Shown piece after piece: positions 11,719 through 22,680 of a stretch of 64,000 nt of DNA. Each line of letters begins with the position of its first letter. Position 1 is the first letter of the stretch. The translations under genes and the position numbers were made by a program. Under the pieces are notes generated by a model. The model saw nothing but the letters and a program-made list of their open reading frames with translations. It was not told the origin of the DNA and made no database searches. The stretch lies in contig CM036168.1 of NCBI GenBank assembly GCA_020631735.1, positions 99,428,932 through 99,492,931 on the forward strand. Reading direction: 5' to 3'. The stretch comes from Saccharum officinarum. Taxonomy: Eukaryota; Streptophyta; Magnoliopsida; Poales; Poaceae.

Positions 11719-12336
11719 CTGGCAAGAAATTGTCTCAGCACGTGGGGTCTTCATCTTTCACTTCTGTGCAAATAGGATCCAACCACTCTAGCCTATTGCA
11801 AAGGAGAACTACAGTAATCCACCGAAATGTTTCGACAAGACATATTGCAGTAGACCTTCCCCAGTGCTTTGCATATCATCTTCCCACTGTCATGAACCCG
11901 TGACAGATATAGCAACATATGACTCATCAGATAACAAAAGCAATGTGCCAGACTACTTTAAGTAAAAGGTTCATTGGCAGAATCACCCAGTCTGGCCTCA
12001 TCCAATAATACTCTGCAGATGAATTCACTTGTTTGCATACCACTCTCGCCTTTGCATCCACTCGCTTGTTTGCAGATGGATACACTTGGCAGGAAAATGT
12101 CTCAGCACGTGGATTTTCATCTTTCACTGCTGTGCAAATAGGGACCAACCAACCACGCTCATTGTGAGGGTAAGTTCAATAAAACACCAAAATGTTGGTA
12201 CAGGACAGGATTCAGAAGATCTTTTCCCTCTCTATCAGAGTGTCAGTCTTTCTTTGCCTACCGCTTTGCCACTTCCACAAGATAACTATAGTAACCTATT
12301 CCCTGGCAGATAACGGAAACAATGTGCCTGGCTACT
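11719..12336 (-). repeat. Degenerate tandem duplication of the PPR gene 3' end
   Basis: The last part of the PPR coding region and its downstream flank recur in decayed form about 370-380 bp away. 'ctactttaagtaaaag' occurs at 11953 and 12332. 'actctgcagatgaattcact' near 12010 matches 'actctgcggatggattcact' near 12390. 'tgtctcagcacgtgg' occurs at 11731 and 12098. The outer unit is interrupted by stops. The second copy has the same structure at about 58364-58981. Confidence 0.75.
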
Positions 12337-13566
12337 TTAAGTAAAAGGGTCATCAGTAGAACTATGCAATCTTGCCTTAGCATCGAATAGTACTCTGCGG
12401 ATGGATTCACTTGTTTGCAAACCAGCATGCTCCATATCATCAATCAAAGCCTCAGCTTCTTGGCACTTCCCTTCATTGCAGAGAAGACGGATTGTTAGGC
12501 AATAGCTAGCAACATTCGGAATCAATCCACTCTTCCTCATTTCCATGATCAATCTCAAAGCTTTATATGAGCTCCCTTCCCGCCCATATCCGTAGATCAT
12601 CATGTCATATAACACACTATTCGGTTCGACACCTTTCGAATCCATTGACTGAAACAGTTTCCTGGCATGCATCATCTTCCCTTCCATGCAGAGCGCATGC
12701 AGGAGAACACCATAACTCTGCACATCCACTTCCAACCCAACCTTCTCCATCTCTGAAAGCATCTCGAATGCCCTGTCCATTTCATTTTCCTTAGCAAATG
12801 CACCAATGAGTATGGTGTACGTCACTTTTGTGGGTGCCAAACCGCGCTCCTTCAAGTCTGAGAAAGCCCTGATTGCCCGGGCTATATCTCTAACACGACA
12901 GAATCCACCAATAAGCTCGTTGTACGTCACCACACTAGGTTGCAGCCCTGCCACCTTCATCTGATTGAAGAAATGTAAGGCATTAGACATCTTCCCAGCC
13001 TTGCCATAGCCATCAATTAGAAGATTGAACGTCACCATGCTTGGACGGATACCCTCCCTTCTCATCACTTCAAACAGCTGGGCAGCATCTTTCAGCTTCC
13101 CGTGCCTGCATAGGCCTGCAATCAGGATGTTGTAGCTGACAACATTACGCACGACACCCTTCACAGGCATTTCGTCGAATAGCAGTCGGGCGCTCTTGAA
13201 CTCCCCTGTCCTGCACCATTCCCCGATCAAGCAGTTGTAGGTGTAGAGGTTCGGCTCGACTCCACCTCTCCTCATCTCGTCAAAGGAGAAACCCATCTCT
13301 CTGTGTCCGCGAACGAAGTAGCCGTGGATCAACGCTGTGTACGTGACCTCGTTAGGGGGCACGCCCAAGCGCGGCATTACGTCGAACACTCTGCGTGCCT
13401 CCGCGACGTCGCCGCTCTGGCAGCAGCCGTGGACCAGCGCGGTGCACGCGGCCACGTCCAGCGCCGCGTCGCCGGACTTCGTCCCGCGGGCGAGCACCGC
13501 CAGAGCAGACCGCACCTCGGCGGCCGCGCAGAGCCGACGCACAGCCGCGGCCGTGGTCGCCGCCAT
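12337..13566 (-). CDS. P-class pentatricopeptide repeat protein, 409 aa, intronless (copy 1)
   Basis: A single exon encodes about ten consecutive 35-residue PPR motifs from about residue 36 to 385, each with the 'VTYN.LI.G.C..G....A...F..M...G..P' pattern. There is no DYW or E domain. The N-terminus (MAATTAAAVRRLCAAAEVR) is Ala/Arg-rich and poor in acids, like an organelle transit peptide. P-class PPR proteins usually bind and stabilise or process chloroplast or mitochondrial transcripts; the target here is unknown. Compared with copy 2 it lacks one Leu near residue 95 (GFS-FDEM against GFSLFDEM) and differs at two other positions. A LINE, then a Helitron, sit only 88-92 bp upstream of the ATG, so its original promoter has been displaced. 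Confidence 0.9.
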   Translation of the reverse strand: MAATTAAAVRRLCAAAEVRSALAVLARGTKSGDAALDVAACTALVHGCCQSGDVAEARRVFDVMPRLGVPPNEVTYTALIHGYFVRGHREMGFSFDEMRRGGVEPNLYTYNCLIGEWCRTGEFKSARLLFDEMPVKGVVRNVVSYNILIAGLCRHGKLKDAAQLFEVMRREGIRPSMVTFNLLIDGYGKAGKMSNALHFFNQMKVAGLQPSVVTYNELIGGFCRVRDIARAIRAFSDLKERGLAPTKVTYTILIGAFAKENEMDRAFEMLSEMEKVGLEVDVQSYGVLLHALCMEGKMMHARKLFQSMDSKGVEPNSVLYDMMIYGYGREGSSYKALRLIMEMRKSGLIPNVASYCLTIRLLCNEGKCQEAEALIDDMEHAGLQTSESIRRVLFDAKARLHSSTDDPFT

Positions 13567-13658
13567 CGGAGCTCGCGTGAAACCCTCTGGCTTGTGTTAC
13601 GTTCAGGTCAGAGCGGACAGCGGCGAGGCCGCGAAGGGCACCTCAGTCTCAATTCTCA
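13567..13658 (-). promoter_or_regulatory. Remaining 5' leader of PPR copy 1, ending in a split LINE target-site duplication
   Basis: Only 92 bp of host DNA remain before the transposons. The last five bases (tctca, 13654-13658) are the first part of the LINE target-site duplication TCTCATTCAAGGTTT. The rest resumes at 18563 beyond the Helitron. Confidence 0.8.
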
Positions 13659-13669
13659 CTAGAACATTA

Positions 13670-13686
13670 GGCGCCCTTCGGGCGCC
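13670..13686 (-). terminator. Helitron 3'-terminal hairpin
   Basis: GGCGCCC - TTC - GGGCGCC forms a perfect 7-bp stem with a 3-nt loop, seven bases from the terminal CTAG (13659-13662 on the plus strand). In Helitrons this hairpin acts as the rolling-circle termination signal. It is not a transcription terminator. Confidence 0.88.
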
Positions 13687-13935
13687 CTGTCATTACCTTA
13701 AAGTTTGAAGTATAATTTTTTACTCAAAATATTAGCAATTGCTAATTGAACACATGACTTCTTCAACATGTCTCCACTTCCTTCTCAATACAGACTATAC
13801 AAGCCCTTTGGTAGTGTAGCAACTCTTAAGTGTACAGACAGGCATATACTATTGGACAGGAAACAAACTCTTTTGCCATAGGCACATATTTAATAAAAAT
13901 GATGTATATCTTATTCTCAAGAAATGAAATGAGAG

Positions 13936-16200
13936 CTAATAGTAGTTAACTTGAATTATTAATCTGAGCTCTTCAACCCATTTAAAAAGTTTACTGTTAG
14001 ATACATTCACAAGGTTCATCATGCACCTTTCCATATAAAAAAAAGGAATGCAATAACATGGAAAGAAATGGTGCAAAGAAATGATAATTCCTGTGACACC
14101 TCTACACTCGTCTCCAATAGCACAATGCCCGTAAGCAAGCTTCCTTTTTGTTCTCATGATCATAGGGTGATCTGAAATAGTCAACCTCAAATCATACAAG
14201 GTCAAGTATCTCCCATCATCATATTCACTCAAAAGCATTGAGATTGGGTCTCATCGTAGTTCCATATACAAAAAAGGGAGACTGTGCCCAAATGAGCAGC
14301 TGAATGACTCAGGAAGAATAGTGGCAGAAACAATATATAGTAACTGCGCAAACAAGGTAGACTGAATTATGTAAGTACAGTGTAGTGGAAGATTTCATCT
14401 ACGGGGAAAATTAAAGTAGCTTGCAAAGGGATAATTGCATTGCCGCACATTTTATCTAGAGAAGAGAAACGTGCAAGCGTAGGATCAGGCACAGGTAGCA
14501 TTGCATCAGCACCACACGTGTCTGCTGCCTCTGGTGCTTCTGTACATAAGGATAAGCATTCAGTACGACTGTAAGAGTGCCTAAAAACATCTCAGTACAA
14601 AACAATGCGGTGGAAGGATGAAAATTAACAACAATAGCATCTTTACTAACACAAAGTTCCCAGATTAATATAACAATAAAATTGCAAAGAATAGCTCTGT
14701 AGAAAGATGGAAGAATGTACCTTGAAGCAGCCCCTCTAGCCACATCATGAACTTCCAGCTTCTCAATTCTCTTATTTTGGGGACTCCAAAAGTGCAGGAA
14801 CAATTGAGCATGAGTATGGATTATTGTTGTGACACATCCTAACAGCTTCAACATGAATGTCCTATAGTTAAAATTATGTAGCTGCAAGCGCAATCAGATC
14901 AGTAGCCTGTTTTAAAAATTATGTAACTCAACAGCTAGAGAACTATCAGTGTGAATGTACTGAAAGGTCACATTAACATCATATATCCTGCACTCCAGTC
15001 AAGTTTAGCGCTCATTATAGCTAATTTAATTAAAGTAGATAAACAAGGAAAGTGACTTCTGACTTGTAAATTCCAACACTTGTTGCATAGAGCTATCTTA
15101 CGTGGAGCAACTTCATAGAGCAGAGATAGCTACTTCATAGAGCAAGTGCATTCTGGATATTGGTCCCAAATCAGCCTTTTTTTTACTTCACTGTGATAAC
15201 TACTTCATAGAGCAAGCTCAGGGACTGGAGAATAAACTCACATCTGCCAGTAATGAAGAAACGAAGCAGGTTTAGAATAAGGAGGCCAAATGCGGTGTAA
15301 CAAATCTGTTTAACAAAACCCACCAACATTTTGTTGGCCTAGTCAGGTAGCCTACTGTGCATGTCCTTGTCATTATCATGCACTTTGCCCATTTAATTCC
15401 ACAAAGTAGCATTGCAAAGGGCCGCCCTTAATTATACTCCAGTTAGCAGCAGCACTCATGATTAGTGTCGTGCTAAGCCAAGCGGACACCATAAAAAGTA
15501 CAGTATAAATATATATACTTGAATTTTAGCAGGTCATTGCTTCATTCATCAACAGCAAAAATCATAATGGCTAATTTTCTAAAAAAAGCATAAACAGTTT
15601 ATAATCTTGTGTTGACAGGTAAAACACTACAAAGGCCATAGATAAGTTGTTTCATTCAATAGACATCAATTTCCAAGAAACCAAAAGTTACATGCAATGG
15701 GATCATTTAAAAAAATCCATCTATTAGATTATACTCATTTAAGCCTTTATGGTATGGTATACAAGTAACCATTGTCAAGAGTACATAATTTAATGCATGG
15801 TAGGACATAGAGCTACAAACTAATAGTTCGGACGAGCAAATATTTGAATGCACTCTTATTAAAGAATCAAAGTATTTCAGCACCCAAATAAATTATGAAC
15901 TTCATAAAAAAATTATGAAGACACAAACTCAAGGAGGTGTTAGAACACTGCACTAATCTTGTTCATCATTGTGAAATCCTGGATGTGGTACAGAGGCGGA
16001 ACTGGAATTATAACAATCCAATCTATAAAGTTGGATGACAGAAGTCGGAAATCCATAAGAAACAATTTCCTTGCAGTGCAAAAACCTACAGCTCACCTGG
16101 CAAACGTTGAGATCCAGCTTGTCGTTGTGCTCCTCGCTGCTAGATCTCTCGGAGTTGAGGACAACTCGCCAAAGACAAACGCCACCCCTTCAACTACATG
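13936..16200 (-). other. Possible captured gene fragments in the Helitron
   Basis: Minus-strand segments around 14100-14238, 14730-14890 and 16090-16185 look exon-like. They have locally balanced codon use and end at plausible donors, such as 'ttcaag|gtaca' near 14722 and 'tgccag|gtgag' near 16097. I cannot identify the donor gene, and no complete reading frame spans them. Helitrons of grasses often carry such pieces. Confidence 0.3.
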
Positions 16201-18400
16201 ACACATCACATATCATGGCACTTCCATTTTATACACAGATGGCCCCATTTTAAGTGCATGCCATACAGAAGACGAAGCAAGAATTTGACTCATTTATTCG
16301 CAGAGTTGTTCTCTACATTGAGAGTTTCGTCAATCTTAGTTTAGTTTTGATTTCATCAGTTGATCAGCACACTATCTTTTTAGCTTTTGCTATCTTTAAT
16401 TTCCTTGGAGTACTACTTTTCTTGAAAGAACGAACTTAAGATGGCCATATTGTTCTCCCTTGAGTTTATCATTGCACATAAGATAGAAATGGCATTTTCC
16501 CCCCACTTACCAAGCTCCTGGATGGGAAGCTATCAGCAGTCCATCACTACCCGCAGGTGACAAGCCCTTTTCCCTGAAAACTCACAGGATTTTGATAGTT
16601 CCATAAGCACATTTGTAGCATATTTCTCATTACTACTCCATAAACGCGCCACAGTTTCAAAGTGCTGACTGAAATTAATTTTCATCATTTTATAAATCTC
16701 TTCCTAAACAAAAAATGACACACATCAATCAAAAAATAGGTGACTGACCATTTCCTGCTCATTACTGAACACAAGCAGGTGAAGTCGCTCATAGCTCTTG
16801 TAAGCAATCTATTGTTACAGTAACAATAGTAAAACATATTAGGATTCGAAAGTCTTACAAATGATCAAGAGTTGCAAATGAATAGATAAAAAACTAAGGC
16901 AGTTCTAGCTGATTACTGATACTGAAGTCTGAAAGACAACATTTGACTCATAGGAGAATATATAGAGAAGGACAACAGCTCCACGTGTTGACTAAAGCTT
17001 CTTAGGTACAATCAACTACTAATAGCTCCCCGATCTCTATAATTAAAAGGGCAATTAGTTCACAGAAACCTAAGTCCTGAATACTACTCCATGAAGAACC
17101 AGATGGTTGTGCTTCCACACAGTCGCGATACAGTTAAACCGCTAGCTTCAGTAATGAGACAAATTCATAATCTACCATTCATAAAAGAGACATGACCTGA
17201 TGCTACCTTCTATTTCCATAGAATTCTAGTCCACAAAAATCGCTCTTCAACAATACAATCTCAAATAGACCATTGTAACCACACAAATAATAAGAAAACA
17301 TAAATATGTACATGGATGAGATGCTGAGGGAAAAAGCTACATGGCACTAAAGATGGTTGACACATATGTTATCAAGCTAGCTGTAGTCAAAAGCAACTCA
17401 GACCTCAAGAGACTTCTTGCCAGCATCAACTATATTATCAGATTTACCTCAAGGAACGCTCCAACATGATGGCCATGGAGCTAGCAAATCCTGTGGAAAC
17501 AACGAAGCTGTTGGTCTTCATGTGCGTAGACTCTCCTAGCCCATGGCCGAGATGGAGCTGTCGAGGGCTCGGATCCGCCATGGACTTAGCACTGATGTTT
17601 GAGCCCACTTAACAACCATTTATCGATCTGATGCAAAGATGTCATGCCGAACCGAAAAAAACAATGAAAATACCTCAAGTTTCTTCAGCACCCTTTCCTC
17701 AATCCTCAATCCTCCTCACGGATCTAGCCAAACAGTAATGGATTCAAGCATTCAAATATAGCAAGAAAGGGATGTATAGTAGGAGGGGAAGGGGAAGAAG
17801 ATTGGAGAGTTCGGAGGAGGGGAGAACTTGGTAGATCCACTGCGCGAACTTGATGCCGGCGTAGGAGAGGGAAGAGATGGTAGCAATGGCGGGTGGTAGC
17901 GACAGCATGGTTGGTGAAGGCCAGTCGGATCCGCTGCCGCCGAGCCTGGATCCACTGCAATCGATACCCCATATGTGAGATCCGTAGATACCGGAGCAGC
18001 TCGACGCCGTCGTAGATGCGTTGCCGGAACGGAAGAGGTGGAGGAGCGGTAGCAGCAATACGCGAGTAGCGGCCGGAGGGCGGCGGCGACGCACCGGGAA
18101 GAAGAAGACAGGGGGCGGGAACAACGGGCCGCCGCACTCCCCTAGAGCTGGGCACCGCCGTCGCGCTCCTCGGCCGGCGAGGCCACGCGCCCGCCAAAGC
18201 CCTGCCCGCGGGGGCCGCATCGACCGGTGCCGTGCCCACGCCCCGTGGTCCGTGGTGGAGGGGGAGGAGCACGACGGCGAGGCGCGCGGTGCAGCATCGC
18301 GGGGAGGAGGAGGCAGAGACGGCGGCGGCGGGATGAAGAGAGAGGGGAGAAAACCTGAGGAGATGAGGATTGCGCTAGGTTGGGCCACGGGCGGCTCTCT
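16201..18400. other. Helitron interior, no gene recognised
   Basis: AT-rich DNA to about 17700 is followed by a GC-rich segment (17750-18370) that is open in several frames on both strands at once. That pattern reflects composition rather than coding. It could be a captured first exon plus promoter. Confidence 0.35.
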
Positions 18401-18628
18401 GCAAAATTGCCACACATACTTGATGGATTGCGGGTTGATTCTCTAAAAGATAAAGAGCTTTTTTGCAAAACATGCAGAGACGCGTGTCGAGCCCAGGAAG
18501 CACCACCAAGGCTCCGTTTGCTGTGGATGCAGCAAAGGGGAGCGACTTTTAATATACCCCGATTCAAGGTTTTTTTTATGACAAACCCTTAGGCAAGCTT
18601 TATTGATCGAAGATAATTACATCATTGG

Positions 18629-21600
18629 CTAAAAAATCAACAATAAAACTAGGGGATCATTGTCCCAGATACAATTTTCTTTTGTGAGCATAACTTGCCT
18701 AGCTAGTTCATGTGCCACTTGTTTGCTGTGCTCAATAGAAATCTCATCGAAACCACTCCAAACAATGTTACATTCATTATATATTGCGGCCGCCGAATTT
18801 GCCGTAAAACCTCCATCCCCCATAATTTCAACGACCTCCATACAATCGGACTGAACGATCAGGCGGTTTCCTCCAATGTGTTGAGCTAACATCAACCCCT
18901 CCTTCAGAGCAAATGCCTCTGCCATTGGCGCATCTACAGGATGGGAAATAAAAAGCATTTGTTGTTGCAATCATACCACTGAACCATCTCTGATAATTGC
19001 ACCTGTACTTCCGCATCCCCTATCCTCGTCATAGGAAGCATCTAACATAATATAACCTTCTGGAGGTTTTCTCCATCCTTGTCGCAACTTAGCTCATTTT
19101 CTCGCCGCCATCTTATAATTCTTTGCTAGGGAAACAATAGCTAATCCTGATCTTGATGGGGGTTGTATATTTTCTCCATGCGTTAGTTGTCGCCTTTCCC
19201 ACCACAGGTACCAGCCACCAGTTAGGATAAGTTCGGCCAGTCCTATTCCGAGCCCATGGACCTGCTTTCCTCTATAGATAATTTATTCCAACACAATAGA
19301 CCCCGAACGATCAGTGTCCAACAGATATCTGAGATTCTCCCAAACTCCTATCGAAGTCCATACTGCTCTAGCCCGATCACAAGAAAAGATCATGTGTTTA
19401 ATATCTTATGCCCCATTATGACACACCGGACACCCCCCATCAGGGATAATGTCTATTTGCCAATATTGATCTGCACGGCATCAACCCATGAAGAGCTCTC
19501 CAACCAAAAATTTTAATTTTGCCCGGCACTTGGAACTTCCATAGATTTCGCCATACCTGACGATTACTAATCCCACAGCCCTGCACAACAGCTTGTCTAG
19601 CTCCAAAATTCTTTTTCCATTGGCCATGATAAGTTGATCTCACCGAAAACAAACCGTTTCTATTATAATGCCAAGCAACACAATCTTCTCTCCCTTGGGT
19701 AATCGGTATCTGTAAAATACGATTAGCATCAACACGCTCAAAAATAGAACGCACCAGATCAGCATCCCATGTTGAGTCCACAGGATTGATTAATTCATCC
19801 ACAGTGCATATTATGTTATTGCCTCTCCGTGTCATAACTTTCATATTATGGCTGCCTGGGATCCAATTATCCTCCCAGATCTTGATCTGCGTGCCATCCC
19901 CAACGCGCCATATGTACCCAAGTTTAAAGCAGTCGATCCCTGCTAAAACACTTCACCAAGTATAAGAGCTTCCATCGTTCATTCTCGCATTTAGCAATTT
20001 TTCATCAGGATAGTAACGAGCTCTTAACACTCTGGCACATAATGATTCTGGTTCACATAGAAGTCTCCAAACTTGCTTTGCCAACATTTCCATATTGAAG
20101 GATTGTAAATCTCTAAACCCCATACCTCCTTTTCCTTTTGGCATACAAAGTTTCCACCACTTTTGTCAATGGATCCTCTTATGTTCATTGTCATCACCCC
20201 ACCGGTATTGTGAAATAGCATTTGTTATTCCTTTGCAAATGTTTTTAGAAATTTTAAACACCATCATCGCATACACTGGAACAACTTGAGCAATAGATTT
20301 AATAAGGATCTCCTTTCCTCCCAAACTCAGCAATTTCTCCTTCCACCCATTGATTCTAGAATTCACCCGATCAATAAGATGGCGAAAACAGTCACTACGG
20401 TCTGCCCCCACCATCGCCGGTAAGCCCAAATATTTGTCACCGAGAGATTCAGTCATTATGTTCAGCACTTCACACGCCTTTGTCTTCACATTCACTTCTG
20501 TATTGCTAGAAAAGTATATACTCGACTTAGCTTCGCTGACTTTTTGCCCTGAGTTTGCACAGTATCTATTCAAATTATCAATCAAGCAATCTGCATTTTT
20601 CTTGTCAACATGCATTAAAATGAGTGAGTCGTCTGCAAAAAAGCAAATGTGAAATAACAGGGGCTTCCCTGCACACCCTAACACCCTCCAATTCTCCTCT
20701 CTCTTCGGCTCCCTTCAACATATAAGATAGACCTTCAGCAACTAGCAGGAAAAGATATGGTGACAAAGGGTCACCCTGCCTCAAACCCCTTGTTGGTAAG
20801 ATAGTATTTGTTTCAATAGAATTGAATCGGACCCTATACTTCACCGATTTGACACAAGCCATAATGAGATTCACCCATCTTCTGTCAAAACCAGGCTTCA
20901 TCGTAATTTTCTCTAGGAAAATCCATTCAACTCTACCATATGCTTTATGCATATCAAGTTTTATAGCACACAACCCCCTCTTCCCTTTCTTCTTTTTCAT
21001 TTGTATGGATGCATTCATACGCCAGTAAGATGTTATCTGTAATCAATCTTCCTGGAACGAATGCACTTTGGTGGTGGCTAATAATTTTTGGTAAAATAAC
21101 TTTAAGTCTACTCGAAAGTAATCTTGATATTACCTTATAGACCACATTATATAAAGAGATTGGTCTGAACTGAGCAACTTTATCTGGGTTCTCTACCTTC
21201 GGGATCATGACTATGGTAGTATCATTCCAACCTTCCAGAATAGATGCATTATTAACTGTGTGCAGCACTTCGTCAGTCAAATCCTCTCCCAACATATTCC
21301 AGAATCTTTTTAAGAAAATAGCATGTAAACCATCAAGGCCTGAGGCTTTAAGATCACTAATACTAAAGAGAGCTTTCTTCACCTCCTCTCTTGAAAAAGG
21401 AGCCATGAGAAGTTGATTCATATCCGTAGTAATCCTACGATTTACATCCATCAGTACTCCTTGATCTACCTCCTGAACTTCCGATGTTAAGAGATTATCA
21501 AAGTACTCCTTCGCCATCACATTCATCTCTTCAATGTTCTCATGTCTTACCCCTTGTTCATCAACAAGCCCCTTGACCATGTTTCTTCTCCTCTGGGTCG

Positions 21601-22680
21601 ACGCAAAATGATTGAAAAAGCTAGTGTTCCGATCTCCATGCTTAAGCCAATTTGCTCTAACTCTCTAGACCCAGGTAATTTCTTCTTGCTCAAGAAGTAG
21701 CTCCAACCGCAGGAGTATCTCCTTCTGTGCCGCTAACGACTCATCAATCAGCGGCCCATGCCTTAGGCTTTCAAGCTCTCTCTTCAATTTCTTCATATGT
21801 TGGACAGGCTTCTTCAGAACTTCACGGTCCTAGGCATGCAAATCATCGTGCACTGCATTCACCTTTGTCATCAGCTTTGGACCGTTGCCCATCGCCACAG
21901 CCCTTGCCCAGGCTGCCTGCACTATTACCTCCACCGTTTCCTCCTTCAACCATCTAGCTTCAAATCTCCTCGGCCCCTCCCTGTTAACAGATTGCCCACT
22001 GCCGGTCTGTTTCAACAATGATTGGGCAGTGGTCGGATTTGACCATCTCCCCATTCACAAGTTGTGCTTCTGGAAATAAAATATTCCATTGTGTATTAGC
22101 AACTCCCTAATCCAATCGTTCTCTGATCCTCCCTCTCTGCCAAGTGAACACATCACCTGAAAAACCAATATCAGCTAACTCGCAGTCCATAAGAGTATAC
22201 TGGAAAGCTTGCAGTTGTACTTGTGATCTTGCTCGGCCCCCTTCCTTTTCATGATGGAATAATATTTCATTAAAATCCCCTAGAGCCAACCACGGGAGGG
22301 ACAAATTACCATGCAAAGACCGCAACGCCTCCCATGTCAAATGTTTATACTCCCATCTCGGCTCTCCATAAATTCCTGTCAACCTCCACTCCTCATAGCC
22401 TCTAACCACCACATTTATGAAATACTGTGAAACACCTTGATATTGAATCACTATCTCCTTCCTCCACATCATAAGCAAACCCCCACTTCGACCATCACTT
22501 TCGTTGATGATAAAGTGATCACATCCTAGCCTTCGTTTCAAACTTTCTGCCTTTGCTTTTCCCACATGTGTTTCTGACAGAAAAAAACACGTCTGGTTTC
22601 TCCTGCTTCTGGATTTCCAAAAGTGCATGAACTGCCCGGTCACTAGCAAGGCCCTGGCAGTTCCAGACCAAGATTTTCAT
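18629..22680 (-). pseudogene. LINE ORF2 remnant: endonuclease, RT, zf-RVT, RNase H (copy 1)
   Basis: The start ATG at 22680-22678 begins MKILVWNCQGL, the usual start of an L1 endonuclease. An extra T in a 7-T run near 22581-22587 shifts the frame. The endonuclease continues (SETH, GDFNEIL) to a TAG at 22107. RT follows at about 21580-20166 with motif B LPTRGLRQGDPLSPY. Its catalytic FADDS is hit by one extra base near 20638. An older frameshift near 21005 is shared with copy 2. Then come zf-RVT (19844-19440) and an RNase H-like end (AEAFALKEG, VQSDCMEVV; 18970-18629). Copy 2 lacks the endonuclease TAG, a TAG near 21832 and the FADD frameshift, so copy 1 has decayed further. Confidence 0.9.

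Larger units (their letters stand above)
13659..18562 (-). mobile_element. Helitron, non-autonomous, 4904 bp, present only in copy 1
   Basis: Read on the minus strand, the element starts TCGGGGTATATT and ends with a GC hairpin, seven bases and CTAG. Host sequence is A before and T after, the insertion rule of Helitrons. Copy 2 gives the empty site: 'caattctcattcaagg' at about 60299-60313 is uninterrupted, while copy 1 has 'caattctca' + element + 'ttcaagg'. No target duplication is made, as expected. I see no Rep/helicase gene, so it is non-autonomous. The interior has splice-like, exon-like fragments and a GC-rich segment near the 5' end. Confidence 0.93.

Noticed and set aside
13303..13708. 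Plus-strand open frames of 119-128 residues opposite the PPR N-terminus
   Set aside because: Antisense shadows of the GC-rich PPR start. They end differently in the two copies because one runs into the Helitron and the other into the LINE.
17744..18415. 223-residue and 182-residue open frames on the minus strand in the Helitron
   Set aside because: The GC-rich segment is open in several frames on both strands, with Pro/Ser/Arg-rich low complexity and no domain.
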